Below, one piece after another: positions 1 through 6,356 of a stretch of 11,228 nt of DNA; position 1 is the stretch's first letter; every line of letters starts with the position of its first letter. Location: assembly GCA_937922175.1 (NCBI GenBank), contig CAKZUU010000288.1, positions 1 through 11,228 on the forward strand. Reading direction: 5' to 3'. The notes beneath the pieces were generated by a model. It was not told the origin of the DNA. It worked only from the letters and a program-made list of their open reading frames with translations, and made no database searches. Source of the stretch: an uncultured Gemmataceae bacterium (lineage in GTDB: Bacteria > Planctomycetota > Planctomycetia > Gemmatales > Gemmataceae). The position numbers were made by a program, and so were the translations under genes.

Positions 1-407
1 CGACGCCCCGCGTACCCGGTGTGTAGCTCGTGCCACCAACCGATCTCCGACTCGCCCAACTTCCAGCAGAGGTACACTTCGCGTCCGTCTCTCCAGCACG
101 GGAAATCGACCAGTCCGATCAAGGGATCTTTCAGTTCGACACCCAAGCGAGTCAGTTCTTGGACGCACTCCTGGAACTGCTCGGTTTCGCGTTCCCAAGC
201 GGCTTGCTCTTCTTCGAGTTGGGCATCCGTGAAGGCCAAACCGGATCGGCCCGTCGCTTGCACTTGTTGGAGTCGCCGCCGACGTTGTTCCAGACGTTGG
301 GCCAGGTCGCAGATGTCTGTCACAATCGACCGAACCAGCGGAAGCATGGAGTTGGCCTGCTCGCGGGTGAAGTATTTTTTCGTGGGAGGAGACGGTCGAG
401 CCAACAT
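1..407 (-). CDS. DUF2203 family protein (C-terminal end cut by window edge)
   Basis: I read 135 codons before the left edge. The protein fits the DUF2203 family of small bacterial proteins of unknown function. It opens with a YFTREQANSMLPLV segment (residues 12-25), has a charged, probably coiled-coil middle (about 30-88), and then the family's conserved block: LGVELKDPLIGLVDFP (88-103), DGREVYLCWKLGE (107-119) and IGWWHELHTGYAGR (122-135). Only a short tail should be missing. I chose the ATG at 407 because GAGG lies 7 bases upstream; an in-frame ATG at 422 has no ribosome binding site. The gene starts 25 bases after nuoI ends on the same strand, so the two are probably cotranscribed. The biochemical role is not known, and the pairing with nuoI gives no firm clue. 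Confidence 0.85.
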   Translation of the reverse strand, partial: MLARPSPPTKKYFTREQANSMLPLVRSIVTDICDLAQRLEQRRRRLQQVQATGRSGLAFTDAQLEEEQAAWERETEQFQECVQELTRLGVELKDPLIGLVDFPCWRDGREVYLCWKLGESEIGWWHELHTGYAGR

Positions 408-432
408 AGGAGCGCCTCGCATCAACAACGAA

Positions 433-1023
433 TCAATTGGAGGAAGAGGCAGCCGCCGGGGGCGGCTCCTCGGGTTTCGACGCAGCAGCTGGGGCAGGTG
501 GTTCCGGCTTCTTCTCCCAGACCGGGCCGACTTGCAACTTGCTCGCTGCAATCGCGGTCGGGTTCAACGTCGCCTGTCCCCAAGCCACCTCCAGCGGGAG
601 TGTCGCGAAGTCGACGATACAGCCATCCCGGCTGTAGGTGCTCTGGTCAAACGTTGATCCCATGAAGATGCAGTCGACCGGGCACGGATCCACGCACAGC
701 GCACAAAACATGCACTTGGTGTAATCGATCTTGAAACCGGTCAATTTGAACCCTTTTAACGGTGGCGCGGCTTTCTCCTTCTCGATATAGATACAATCCA
801 CCGGGCAAGCCCGCGCACATTTGTCGCAAGCGATGCACGTCGTCAGATCAAAGCGATGGAATCCGCGGTAACGCGGTTTGACCGGCACCGGACGCTCGGG
901 GTATTCGTAGTGCTGCGTGTACGTTTGACGGCGAAACGTCTGCAACAGATACCACAGGGTGACATTCATCCCCTGGAGGATCGTCACAATCGCCCACCGA
1001 ACGTTGCGAAACCAGTCGCGCAT
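433..1023 (-). CDS. nuoI: NADH-quinone oxidoreductase subunit I (2x[4Fe-4S] ferredoxin-like subunit)
   Basis: This is the 196-residue electron-transfer subunit of respiratory complex I. It carries clusters N6a and N6b in the peripheral arm and passes electrons toward the quinone site. Two ferredoxin motifs are complete: C63-x2-C66-x2-C69-x3-C73-P and C104-x2-C107-x2-C110-x3-C114-P. Each is followed by an extra cysteine (C77 and C118, both in CPVDCI), where many NuoI proteins have CPTEAI. The N-terminus (12-30) is a hydrophobic amphipathic segment as expected for membrane-arm contact, and RYRGFHRF (51-58) precedes cluster 1. From about residue 170 there is a Pro/Ala/Glu-rich, low-complexity tail not found in short NuoI proteins. 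No other nuo gene is visible here; downstream is DUF2203 and upstream a divergent glycosyltransferase. A GAGG sits 11 bases before the ATG, slightly far. A stand-alone ferredoxin is less likely, because N-terminus and spacing match NuoI. Confidence 0.9.
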   Translation of the reverse strand: MRDWFRNVRWAIVTILQGMNVTLWYLLQTFRRQTYTQHYEYPERPVPVKPRYRGFHRFDLTTCIACDKCARACPVDCIYIEKEKAAPPLKGFKLTGFKIDYTKCMFCALCVDPCPVDCIFMGSTFDQSTYSRDGCIVDFATLPLEVAWGQATLNPTAIAASKLQVGPVWEKKPEPPAPAAASKPEEPPPAAASSSN

Positions 1024-1184
1024 AACGTTCGCTGCCTCACGCTGCGGGGTTTGTCGACACGTTTTCCCTCAGCTTATGTCCCCATCGGGTCGGGGAGTAG
1101 ATGTCTATGTACCGTCTACAATGCCGAAGTCCCTCGATGAGGAACGTCAAGGAATCGAAGCTCCCGAGAATCTCGGATCGCGCC

Positions 1185-2420
1185 ATGCACGTCCTCCTCC
1201 TGCATCAAAATTTTCCGGCGCAGTTCGGCCCGCTGCTGTCCCGTCTCGGCGGTCAATCCGGTTGGAGGTTCACCTTCGTCTCTCGTCACGGCGAGGGCGC
1301 TTTCCCCGCCGTCGAGAGGCTGAGCTATGATCCCCGCGGGGGCGCGACGCAGCAGACTCACTATTTCAGTCGTACCTTCGAGAACGTCACCTGGCACAGC
1401 GCCGCGATCTATCAAATTCTACGCTCTCGACCCGACATCCAGCCGGATTTGATCGTCGCCCATTCGGGTTTTCTCACCGTCACGCCGCTACGTGAACTGT
1501 ATCCGGAATGCCCCGTGGTCAACCTCTTCGAGTACTTCTACCGCACCCGAGACAGCGACATCGATTTTCGCCCGGATGATCCTCCGCGACAAATCGACCT
1601 CATTCGAGCGCGATTTCGCAATGCCGCCATCTTGCTCGATTTGGAGTCTTGCCACGCGGGCTACAGCCCGACGAATTGGCAGCGGTCGCGATTCCCTGTG
1701 GAGTTTCAACCAAAAATCCGCGTCATCTTCGACGGAATCGACACAGAGCTTTGGCGTCGGCACCCCCCGACACGCCCGCGCCGGGCAGGACGGTTTCAAG
1801 TCCCCGACGACGTCAAGCTGGTGACCTACGTCTCACGTGGCTTCGAATCGATCCGCGGCTTCGACATCTTCATGCGGTTCGCCAAACGGTTGTACCAACG
1901 ACGCTCAGATATTCGCTTCCTCGTCGTCGGGGAAGACAAAGTGCACTATGGCAATGATCTCAAGAAAACCGGAGGCCTCAGCTTCAAAGAATGGGTTCTC
2001 CGTCAGGACGACTACGACCTGAGCCGATTCGCCTTTGTCGGCCGACTCCCGCCGGACGTCTTGGCGCAGGCATTTTCCATCAGTGATCTCCACGTCTATC
2101 TGACAGCTCCTTTTGTCTTGTCCTGGTCGCTGTTGAATGCGATGGCGTGCGGCACAACCATTTTGGCGAGCAACACTCCCCCGGTTCGGGAAGTGATCCA
2201 ACATGAGAGGAACGGCCTGCTGGTGGATTTTTTCGATGTGGAGGGGATGGCCGATGCGGCGGAACGCGTCCTCGACGAGCCAGAAGCGTTTCGCCACTTG
2301 GGCAAACAGGCTGCGGAAGATGTTCGCGCCCGATACAGCTTGGACGTTTGTTTACCGCAGTTGATCGAGCTGTTCGAGGAGACAGTGTCGAAAGTCCGTT
2401 CCGCAGCCGCGAGCGGATGA
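1185..2420 (+). CDS. Glycosyltransferase, GT4-like (GT-B fold)
   Basis: This is a predicted cytoplasmic transferase moving a sugar from a nucleotide donor to a glycan, lipid or protein acceptor; substrates cannot be told. The 411-residue product starts with MHVLLLHQNFPAQF, the typical opening of one GT4 subgroup. The N-terminal half (1-180) is the acceptor-side Rossmann domain. The C-terminal half (about 205-400) is the donor domain: VTYVSRGFESIRGFDIFM (213-230), FLVVGEDKVHYG (245-256), FVGRLPPDVLAQAF (284-297) and VLSWSLLNAMACGTTILAS (311-329), then PPVREVI and NGLLVDFFD. The donor-site glutamate usual in LLEAMACG is asparagine here (N318). The frame is open to an ATG at 1101, but I chose 1185 because homologous N-termini begin there. 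The ribosome binding site is weak either way. It is divergent from nuoI and convergent with the FGGY kinase, so it is probably a single-gene unit. Confidence 0.87.
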   Translation: MHVLLLHQNFPAQFGPLLSRLGGQSGWRFTFVSRHGEGAFPAVERLSYDPRGGATQQTHYFSRTFENVTWHSAAIYQILRSRPDIQPDLIVAHSGFLTVTPLRELYPECPVVNLFEYFYRTRDSDIDFRPDDPPRQIDLIRARFRNAAILLDLESCHAGYSPTNWQRSRFPVEFQPKIRVIFDGIDTELWRRHPPTRPRRAGRFQVPDDVKLVTYVSRGFESIRGFDIFMRFAKRLYQRRSDIRFLVVGEDKVHYGNDLKKTGGLSFKEWVLRQDDYDLSRFAFVGRLPPDVLAQAFSISDLHVYLTAPFVLSWSLLNAMACGTTILASNTPPVREVIQHERNGLLVDFFDVEGMADAAERVLDEPEAFRHLGKQAAEDVRARYSLDVCLPQLIELFEETVSKVRSAAASG

Positions 2421-2448
2421 GATCCGGCTTGACGTTACTTTCACGATC

Positions 2449-3792
2449 TCACGGGGCGGGTCGGAACAACCGTGCCACGCCGCGCAGTGCTCCGTCTTCG
2501 AGATATTCGATGGGCCGACCGGCGTATTCCGGAAGTTGAAGCAAACGGACCAGGTCGGCCCCGCCGCCGGTCAGGATCACCCGCCGACATGGCTCTGTCA
2601 GTCCGAGATTTCGATAGGCGATGGAATGGCCCTCGCGCATGGCCTGAAGGATCGCCGCCACGAGGTCGATGGGACGGACGTTCAACCGAAGCCCGGTCAG
2701 GGCCGCCGCGCGTTCCTCAATCTCGAGCCGGTCACCTCCCAAAAACGGGGGATCCAATCGGACCGAAGTGGAGTGCGATAACGCCTCCTTTTTCACAACC
2801 TCCTCGAAAAACTTCTGTCGTGCCAATTGATACTCGCTCGATCCGGGCTGACGACCGGCGGCATAGCACAGGTCGAACAACCAGTAGAGAGCATCACCGC
2901 CGACAGGGTTGTGCGTGACGTGGATGAAAGCCGAGCCGACTCCCAGGGGCCGGCAGAGTCGCTTTGCATCGGGAACAGGAGGCTCGACGAAGGCGGCCAG
3001 GACCTGAGTCGTACCGACGCTGTGCAGGAGATCGCCGGGTTGCATTTTTGCAGCCAGCATCGCGCTGGAGGTGTCGGCCGTCCCGATCTTCACCGGCAAG
3101 TCAGGGGGCAGACCCCAGAACCTTGCCCACTCGTCCTTCAATCGACCGATGGTCGTATCGCCGGAAACAACCGGTGGAAGCCAGTCCGAGGCCATGCCGA
3201 ACTCAGCACACCATTCGTCGGACCAGCGACCGGCTCGCGCCGTGTACAACCCCGTGAAGCAGGCGCCGGCGGAGTCGATCGCGATCGTCCCGGTCAGCCG
3301 ATGCACCAGCCAGCTATTGACATGAGCGAACCACCGAATCTGTTGCCGCAGCGTCGGCGACGCCTCGAGTTGTTTGGCGGCACTGAAGGCCGACAGCCCA
3401 CCGGGCAGCGGAGGATTGCACGCATGTTGCAAAAAGTTGGCGAACTTTAGAGGATCGGCTTTGAATTGTCGGGCCAGGGGTCGGCTGCGACGGTCAAAAT
3501 GCGTCCAAATCGGGGTTATTGGCTCGCCGGTCGCATCGAGAAACAAAAAAGCCGGTGTCATGCACGACAGGCCGATCCCGCTGATGCTATTTGCTTGGCC
3601 GGCGACAGCCTGTCGCACCCCACCATCGATCGCCTGCCAGATTCGGTCGGCGGGCACTGTCGCCGTCTCCGGGTCCGGGCGATCCAACGAGTACCCCACA
3701 GAAACGACGCGGGTCAACGGGGTGGCGGAGTCTACGTCCAGAACAGCGACTTTAACCGAGGAAGTGCCGACGTCGATGGCGAGCAGATGCAT
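2449..3792 (-). CDS. FGGY-family carbohydrate kinase
   Basis: This is an ATP-dependent kinase for a sugar or polyol, probably cytoplasmic, of the xylulokinase/gluconokinase/glycerol kinase superfamily. At 447 residues it is shorter than the usual roughly 480-510. Visible landmarks are the N-terminal phosphate-binding loop LAIDVGTSSVKVAVLD (4-19), a substrate-side segment GLSCMTPAFLFLDATGEPI (74-92), the GTAD-TSSAMLA block (237-247) whose D240 is the likely catalytic base, HSVGTTQVLAAF (257-268), and the adenosine motif VILTGGGADLV (405-415). The closing EYLEDGALRGVARLF (429-443) matches the family's C-terminal helix. The substrate cannot be assigned. It follows the small exported-protein gene by 15 bases with only a weak ribosome binding site, so coupled expression is likely. 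Its stop lies 28 bases beyond the converging glycosyltransferase stop. Confidence 0.88.
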   Translation of the reverse strand: MHLLAIDVGTSSVKVAVLDVDSATPLTRVVSVGYSLDRPDPETATVPADRIWQAIDGGVRQAVAGQANSISGIGLSCMTPAFLFLDATGEPITPIWTHFDRRSRPLARQFKADPLKFANFLQHACNPPLPGGLSAFSAAKQLEASPTLRQQIRWFAHVNSWLVHRLTGTIAIDSAGACFTGLYTARAGRWSDEWCAEFGMASDWLPPVVSGDTTIGRLKDEWARFWGLPPDLPVKIGTADTSSAMLAAKMQPGDLLHSVGTTQVLAAFVEPPVPDAKRLCRPLGVGSAFIHVTHNPVGGDALYWLFDLCYAAGRQPGSSEYQLARQKFFEEVVKKEALSHSTSVRLDPPFLGGDRLEIEERAAALTGLRLNVRPIDLVAAILQAMREGHSIAYRNLGLTEPCRRVILTGGGADLVRLLQLPEYAGRPIEYLEDGALRGVARLFRPAP

Positions 3793-3807
3793 GCTGATCC
3801 AGGTGGG

Positions 3808-4281
3808 TTACTCGCGCTTCAGGAAGAAATCGCCACGGACATCGACCCCGTGGGCCTCATCGACGAAGCGCCATTTTCCCCGCATAGTGTCACCCTCAAC
3901 CCGGGCCGTGTAGGGCACTTGAACAAGGTACACCTCGGCCTGGGCTTCACGTTTCACCCCGTGCGAATGAAATTCAAACACCAAGCGATTCATCGAATCG
4001 TATCGGATGCGTCCACGGCAAAGGAACGTCACGTCCATATCGGGAGCGGACTCGTGCAATTCTGCCGAGACCCGATTCTCCTCTCGCTCGGTGATGGTCA
4101 GGGTCGCGTTGATTTCCGGGGGGAATGTCGCCTCGGGATGGCTTCCGCTTTGCGTCAATCGACCGCGCCAGACGGAACCGACCGGCAAAGGATCCACCTC
4201 TAGCCAACGTGGGCCCGCCATGACAATCCAACCGAGAAGGAACAATGCCCCGACAAGCGATACGGTGACGCGAGAAGACAT
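3808..4281 (-). CDS. Hypothetical membrane-anchored or exported beta-rich protein
   Basis: I do not recognise this 157-residue protein. It has one hydrophobic N-terminal segment (about residues 5-23, VSLVGALFLLGWIVMAG), which is an uncleaved anchor or signal peptide, since no clear cleavage site follows. The rest is a soluble domain of alternating short hydrophobic stretches rich in Gly, Trp and charged residues: VGSVWRGRLTQSG near the front, INATLTITERE in the middle, and VEGDTMRGKWRF plus GVDVRGDFFLKRE at the end. That looks like a small beta-barrel or calycin-type fold, which is inference only. The ATG at 4281 is chosen because AGGAG lies 8 bases upstream; an in-frame ATG at 4344 would put a basic extension ahead of the hydrophobic segment. 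It is the first gene of a pair with the FGGY kinase. Confidence 0.75.
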   Translation of the reverse strand: MSSRVTVSLVGALFLLGWIVMAGPRWLEVDPLPVGSVWRGRLTQSGSHPEATFPPEINATLTITEREENRVSAELHESAPDMDVTFLCRGRIRYDSMNRLVFEFHSHGVKREAQAEVYLVQVPYTARVEGDTMRGKWRFVDEAHGVDVRGDFFLKRE

Positions 4282-4315
4282 GGCAATCGCTCCTGGGAAG
4301 CGGATGTGTACGCGG

Positions 4316-4344
4316 ATTGTAGGCGTGACTCGATGAGGCAGCAA
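4316..4344 (-). promoter_or_regulatory. Candidate promoter for the exported protein/FGGY kinase pair
   Basis: On the minus strand, TACAAT (bases 4316-4321) is a good -10 match, with TTGCTG (4339-4344) as a weak -35 at 17 bases. It ends 34 bases before the ATG at 4281, a sensible position. This is a by-eye sigma-70-type match only. Confidence 0.3.
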
Positions 4345-4442
4345 GGACCAAAATGAGAAAACTCGACGAAGGTTGACAGGAAAGGACCAGACGCGCCGGA
4401 AACGTTTGCTGGGAGGAGTCCACCCGGTACGGGAAAACCATC

Positions 4443-4471
4443 TTGACGCAGCTCCACGAAGATTTTATCGC
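4443..4471 (+). promoter_or_regulatory. Candidate promoter for the lipoprotein/methyltransferase pair
   Basis: TTGACG (4443-4448) is a good -35 match, followed after 17 bases by TATCGC (4466-4471), a poor -10. It lies about 42 bases before the ATG at 4514 in the 232-base divergent gap 4282-4513. A perfect TTGACA at 4373 has no -10 at a usable distance. Confidence 0.25.
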
Positions 4472-4513
4472 TCCCAACTCTGGGTGGTTCTGGAGCCTCT
4501 CCGGAGCGGGCAG

Positions 4514-5119
4514 ATGCGACCGATCGGATGGTGGCTGATGGCCGGGTTCGTCGCGTTCGGCTGTCGCCTGCCGAACTCGTCAGGACCGGTATTGAGCCAG
4601 CCTCCCTCCGTTGTGCGTGCTCAATTCCCGGACGCCAACAACGAAATCGTCTTGGCCACCGACTCGCCAGGCCCCGAAGCTTACGCCTTTCTGTTTGAAC
4701 GGATTCTCGACGTTATTGATGATGACTTCGCGATCGCCTTCGCCAGCCGGTACGATGGCCGCATCGAGACTCACCCCCGCCTCGCTCCCGGGCTGGAGCA
4801 ACCGTTCAAGAACGGGAGCCCCGATTGGTATGAGCGGGCCTTGGCCACCTTGCAAACCTATCGGCACCGTTGCTTTGTCGTGATGCAGCCGACGGAGCGA
4901 GGTTATCTCATCAACGTCACGGTTTTGAAAGAGCTGGAGGATCTACCGCAGCCAACTCGGGAGCGTCGCGGTGGGGCCAGCTTCCGTGGCGATGCGGATG
5001 TCGACCGTCGATTCGAGATGGCCGAGCCAAACGCCGTGTCGCATGTCTGGATCCCCAAAGGTCGGGACTACGCCTACGAACAAAAGATCTTGCGTAAAAT
5101 TCGTTGGCGGGTGCGGTGA
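4514..5119 (+). CDS. Hypothetical protein, putative lipoprotein
   Basis: The 201-residue product starts MRPIGWWLMAGFVAFGC. That is a short basic start, a hydrophobic core and a cysteine at 17 in an imperfect lipobox (A-F-G-C), so it is probably exported and perhaps lipid-anchored. The soluble part contains YAFLFERILDVIDDDFAIA, then SRYDGRIETHPRLAPGLEQP, SPDWYERALATLQTYRHRC, YLINVTVLKELEDLPQP and, near the end, WIPKGRDYAYEQKILRKIRW. I associate this arrangement with conserved planctomycete exported proteins of unknown function, from memory and unchecked. The ATG at 4514 has GGAG 8 bases upstream and exposes the signal peptide. The frame is open from an ATG at 4373, but that start would bury the signal in a basic N-terminal extension. 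The methyltransferase start lies 51 bases downstream on the same strand. Confidence 0.78.
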   Translation: MRPIGWWLMAGFVAFGCRLPNSSGPVLSQPPSVVRAQFPDANNEIVLATDSPGPEAYAFLFERILDVIDDDFAIAFASRYDGRIETHPRLAPGLEQPFKNGSPDWYERALATLQTYRHRCFVVMQPTERGYLINVTVLKELEDLPQPTRERRGGASFRGDADVDRRFEMAEPNAVSHVWIPKGRDYAYEQKILRKIRWRVR

Positions 5120-5170
5120 ACTGAGGGTGGCCGAATCTCCGCCGCTTTCGGAATCGAACGAGTGTCGGCG

Positions 5171-5788
5171 ATGTCTTGGTATTCCCGCCATGTCTTCCCA
5201 TATCTATGCGACTGGGCACTCGGCGGATGGGAAGTCTCACGGCAACGCCGACGGGCGTTGGCATCAGCCAGCGGCCAGGTTTTGGAAATCGGTTTCGGCA
5301 GTGGTTTGAATCTGCCGCATTACCCCAGAACCGTCCACCGCCTGACCGTCATTGAACCAAATCCGACAATGCATCGGCTCGCTCGGCGAAGGATGAAGTT
5401 GGCTCCCTTCCCGGTTGAAGCCCATCCGTTCGATGGACAATCCCTCCCGTGGAGCGATCATGCCTTCGATTGTACGGTGACGACTTTTACTCTGTGCAGC
5501 ATTCCGAATGCCGGGCGTGCTTTGGCCGAACTGTGGCGCGTCCTGCGACCCGGCGGTCGACTGCTGGTTCTGGAACACGGGCTGGCTTCCGATCCCCGCG
5601 TGCAACACTGGCAGAGACGGCTCAATCGCCTCCAGATGTGGTTGGGGGATGGCTGCCGACTCGATCGCGACATCGGAGGACTCTTACGCTCTTTACCGTG
5701 GCAGGATCTCTCCCTTGAAACCCTCTACTTGCCCCGCGTGCCTCCGACTCACGGATTTCTCTACCGCGGTCTGGCGATCAAAAAGTGA
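5171..5788 (+). CDS. Class I SAM-dependent methyltransferase
   Basis: This is a Rossmann-fold methyltransferase of the Methyltransf_11 type. It uses S-adenosylmethionine on an unidentified, possibly lipid or quinone-like, small substrate. The 205 residues show motif I VLEIGFGSGLNLPHYP (37-52), the acidic end of strand 2 in VIEPNPTM (60-67), a motif II-like stretch FDCTVTTFTLCSIPNAG (99-115), and motif III ELWRVLRPGGRLLVLEHG (120-137). The C-terminus PPTHGFLYRGLAIKK matches small relatives such as METTL7-like proteins. The N-terminus MSWYSRHVFPYLCDWALG is the usual opening, which favours the ATG at 5171. A GTG at 5162 in frame adds three residues and cannot be excluded. The ribosome binding site is weak. 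It lies behind the lipoprotein gene and ends just before a strong hairpin. Confidence 0.85.
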   Translation: MSWYSRHVFPYLCDWALGGWEVSRQRRRALASASGQVLEIGFGSGLNLPHYPRTVHRLTVIEPNPTMHRLARRRMKLAPFPVEAHPFDGQSLPWSDHAFDCTVTTFTLCSIPNAGRALAELWRVLRPGGRLLVLEHGLASDPRVQHWQRRLNRLQMWLGDGCRLDRDIGGLLRSLPWQDLSLETLYLPRVPPTHGFLYRGLAIKK

Positions 5789-5816
5789 TCGATAATTGAG
5801 TCCTGGCAATCATCAA

Positions 5817-5844
5817 GCTCCCGATCGCCGCAGCGACCGGGAGC
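5817..5844. terminator. Hairpin terminator shared by convergent genes
   Basis: GCTCCCG (5817-5823) pairs with CGGGAGC (5838-5844). Inside, after one A-C mismatch, TCGC (5825-5828) pairs with GCGA (5833-5836) around the loop CGCA. The stem is GC-rich and sits between the methyltransferase stop (5788) and the stop of the converging Cys-rich gene (5873). It is followed by no real T-run on the plus strand and by a short T-rich stretch on the minus strand, so termination may be partly factor-dependent. Confidence 0.6.
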
Positions 5845-5872
5845 CTCCGGTCATGTCAACCGAATCGAACTG

Positions 5873-6277
5873 TTACTTGCAGCACTTGCCGCCTGACCCG
5901 CAACTGCCCGCCGAGCCTTGTTCGCAGCATGATGAACCCGCGCAACAAGTACTTTGCTTTTGGCAGCACAGACCATCAGGGCAGCAAGCCTGCGGCGGAT
6001 TGCAGCAGTCGTCACCCACGCAACAGGGTGAACCCGGGAAACAACAAGGCGAACCGGGGTTGCAGCAGTCGTCACCCACGCAACAGGGTGAACCCGGGTA
6101 ACAACAAGGCGAACCGGGATAGCAGCAGTCGTCACCCACGCAACAGGGTGAACCCGGGTAACAACAAGGCGAACCGGGGTAGCAGCAGGAAGCCGTTTGC
6201 CCGCTCGTCAACGCCCAACAAGCGCCGGCGAGGGCCAAGGTACCCATCAAACAAACCATGATCACTTTCGCGCGCAT
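5873..6277 (-). CDS. Secreted cysteine-doublet repeat protein
   Basis: I do not recognise a named family for this 134-residue protein. Residues 1-22 (MRAKVIMVCLMGTLALAGAC and WA) form a signal peptide. After it come 15 Cys-Cys doublets and one single cysteine, 31 cysteines in about 112 residues. Spacing is regular: three 20-residue units of the pattern CC-[YN]PGSP-CC-[YF]PGSP-CC-VGDD, then a less regular tail (CCNPPQACCPDGLCC, CCAGSSCCEQ, KCCK). Little hydrophobic core is left, so the fold must rest on disulfides or bound metal. A metal-binding or heavily cross-linked extracytoplasmic protein is the natural guess, but nothing here proves it. Cleavage may fall near residue 19 or 22; a lipobox at C20 is imperfect. 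The ATG at 6277 has GGAG about 9 bases upstream; an in-frame ATG at 6331 would add a charged leader. It lies downstream of another small Cys-cluster gene on the same strand. Confidence 0.82.
   Translation of the reverse strand: MRAKVIMVCLMGTLALAGACWALTSGQTASCCYPGSPCCYPGSPCCVGDDCCYPGSPCCYPGSPCCVGDDCCNPGSPCCFPGSPCCVGDDCCNPPQACCPDGLCCQKQSTCCAGSSCCEQGSAGSCGSGGKCCK
6001..6189. repeat. 60-bp tandem repeat, 3 copies plus 9 bases
   Basis: Copies occupy 6001-6060, 6061-6120 and 6121-6180, and the start of a fourth runs to 6189. Only three positions of the unit vary: 1 (T/A), 39 (A/T) and 59 (G/A). On the coding (minus) strand these change N/Y and F/Y, and the third is silent (TAC/TAT). Each unit also holds two diverged 21-base subunits encoding CC-x-PGSP. 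The period is a multiple of 3, so copy number can change without breaking the reading frame. The repeat lies entirely inside the Cys-doublet gene. Confidence 0.95.
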
Positions 6278-6325
6278 CTTTTCTCTCTCCTCATTCAGTG
6301 GTTGAAAAAGAAAGCTCGAGTAAGA

Positions 6326-6331
6326 AGTCAA
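6326..6331 (-). promoter_or_regulatory. Possible -35 element for the Cys-doublet gene
   Basis: On the minus strand TTGACT is a 5/6 match to a -35 box, 48 bases before the ATG at 6277. The gap 6278-6356 is clearly more AT-rich than the flanking genes, as expected of a promoter or leader. No good -10 box is found at the right spacing, so this is weak. Confidence 0.2.
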
Positions 6332-6356
6332 ACTAAAAACGGCGAACGCGAAAGGA

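Noticed and set aside
1117..1122. TACAAT as a -10 box for the glycosyltransferase
   Set aside because: No -35 box at a proper distance could be found, so the match alone is too weak to list.
1101..1184. Upstream start for the glycosyltransferase at 1101
   Set aside because: The extra 28 residues are basic and unlike the family, whose members begin directly with the MxxLxxHQNFP motif at 1185.
4373..4378. Perfect TTGACA as a -35 box in the divergent gap
   Set aside because: No -10-like sequence occurs 16-18 bases downstream, and the distance to the gene start at 4514 is large.
5873..6189. CRISPR array
   Set aside because: The tandem units are contiguous with no unique spacers and encode a protein repeat; no cas genes are present.
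5796..6261. Plus-strand open frames across the Cys-doublet gene (5796-6101 and 5929-6261)
   Set aside because: They exist because the 60-bp repeat has a period divisible by 3 and lacks stops in several frames. Their products are Gln/Gly- or Asn/Arg-rich low complexity with no ribosome binding site, while the minus frame has a signal peptide and a strong ribosome binding site.
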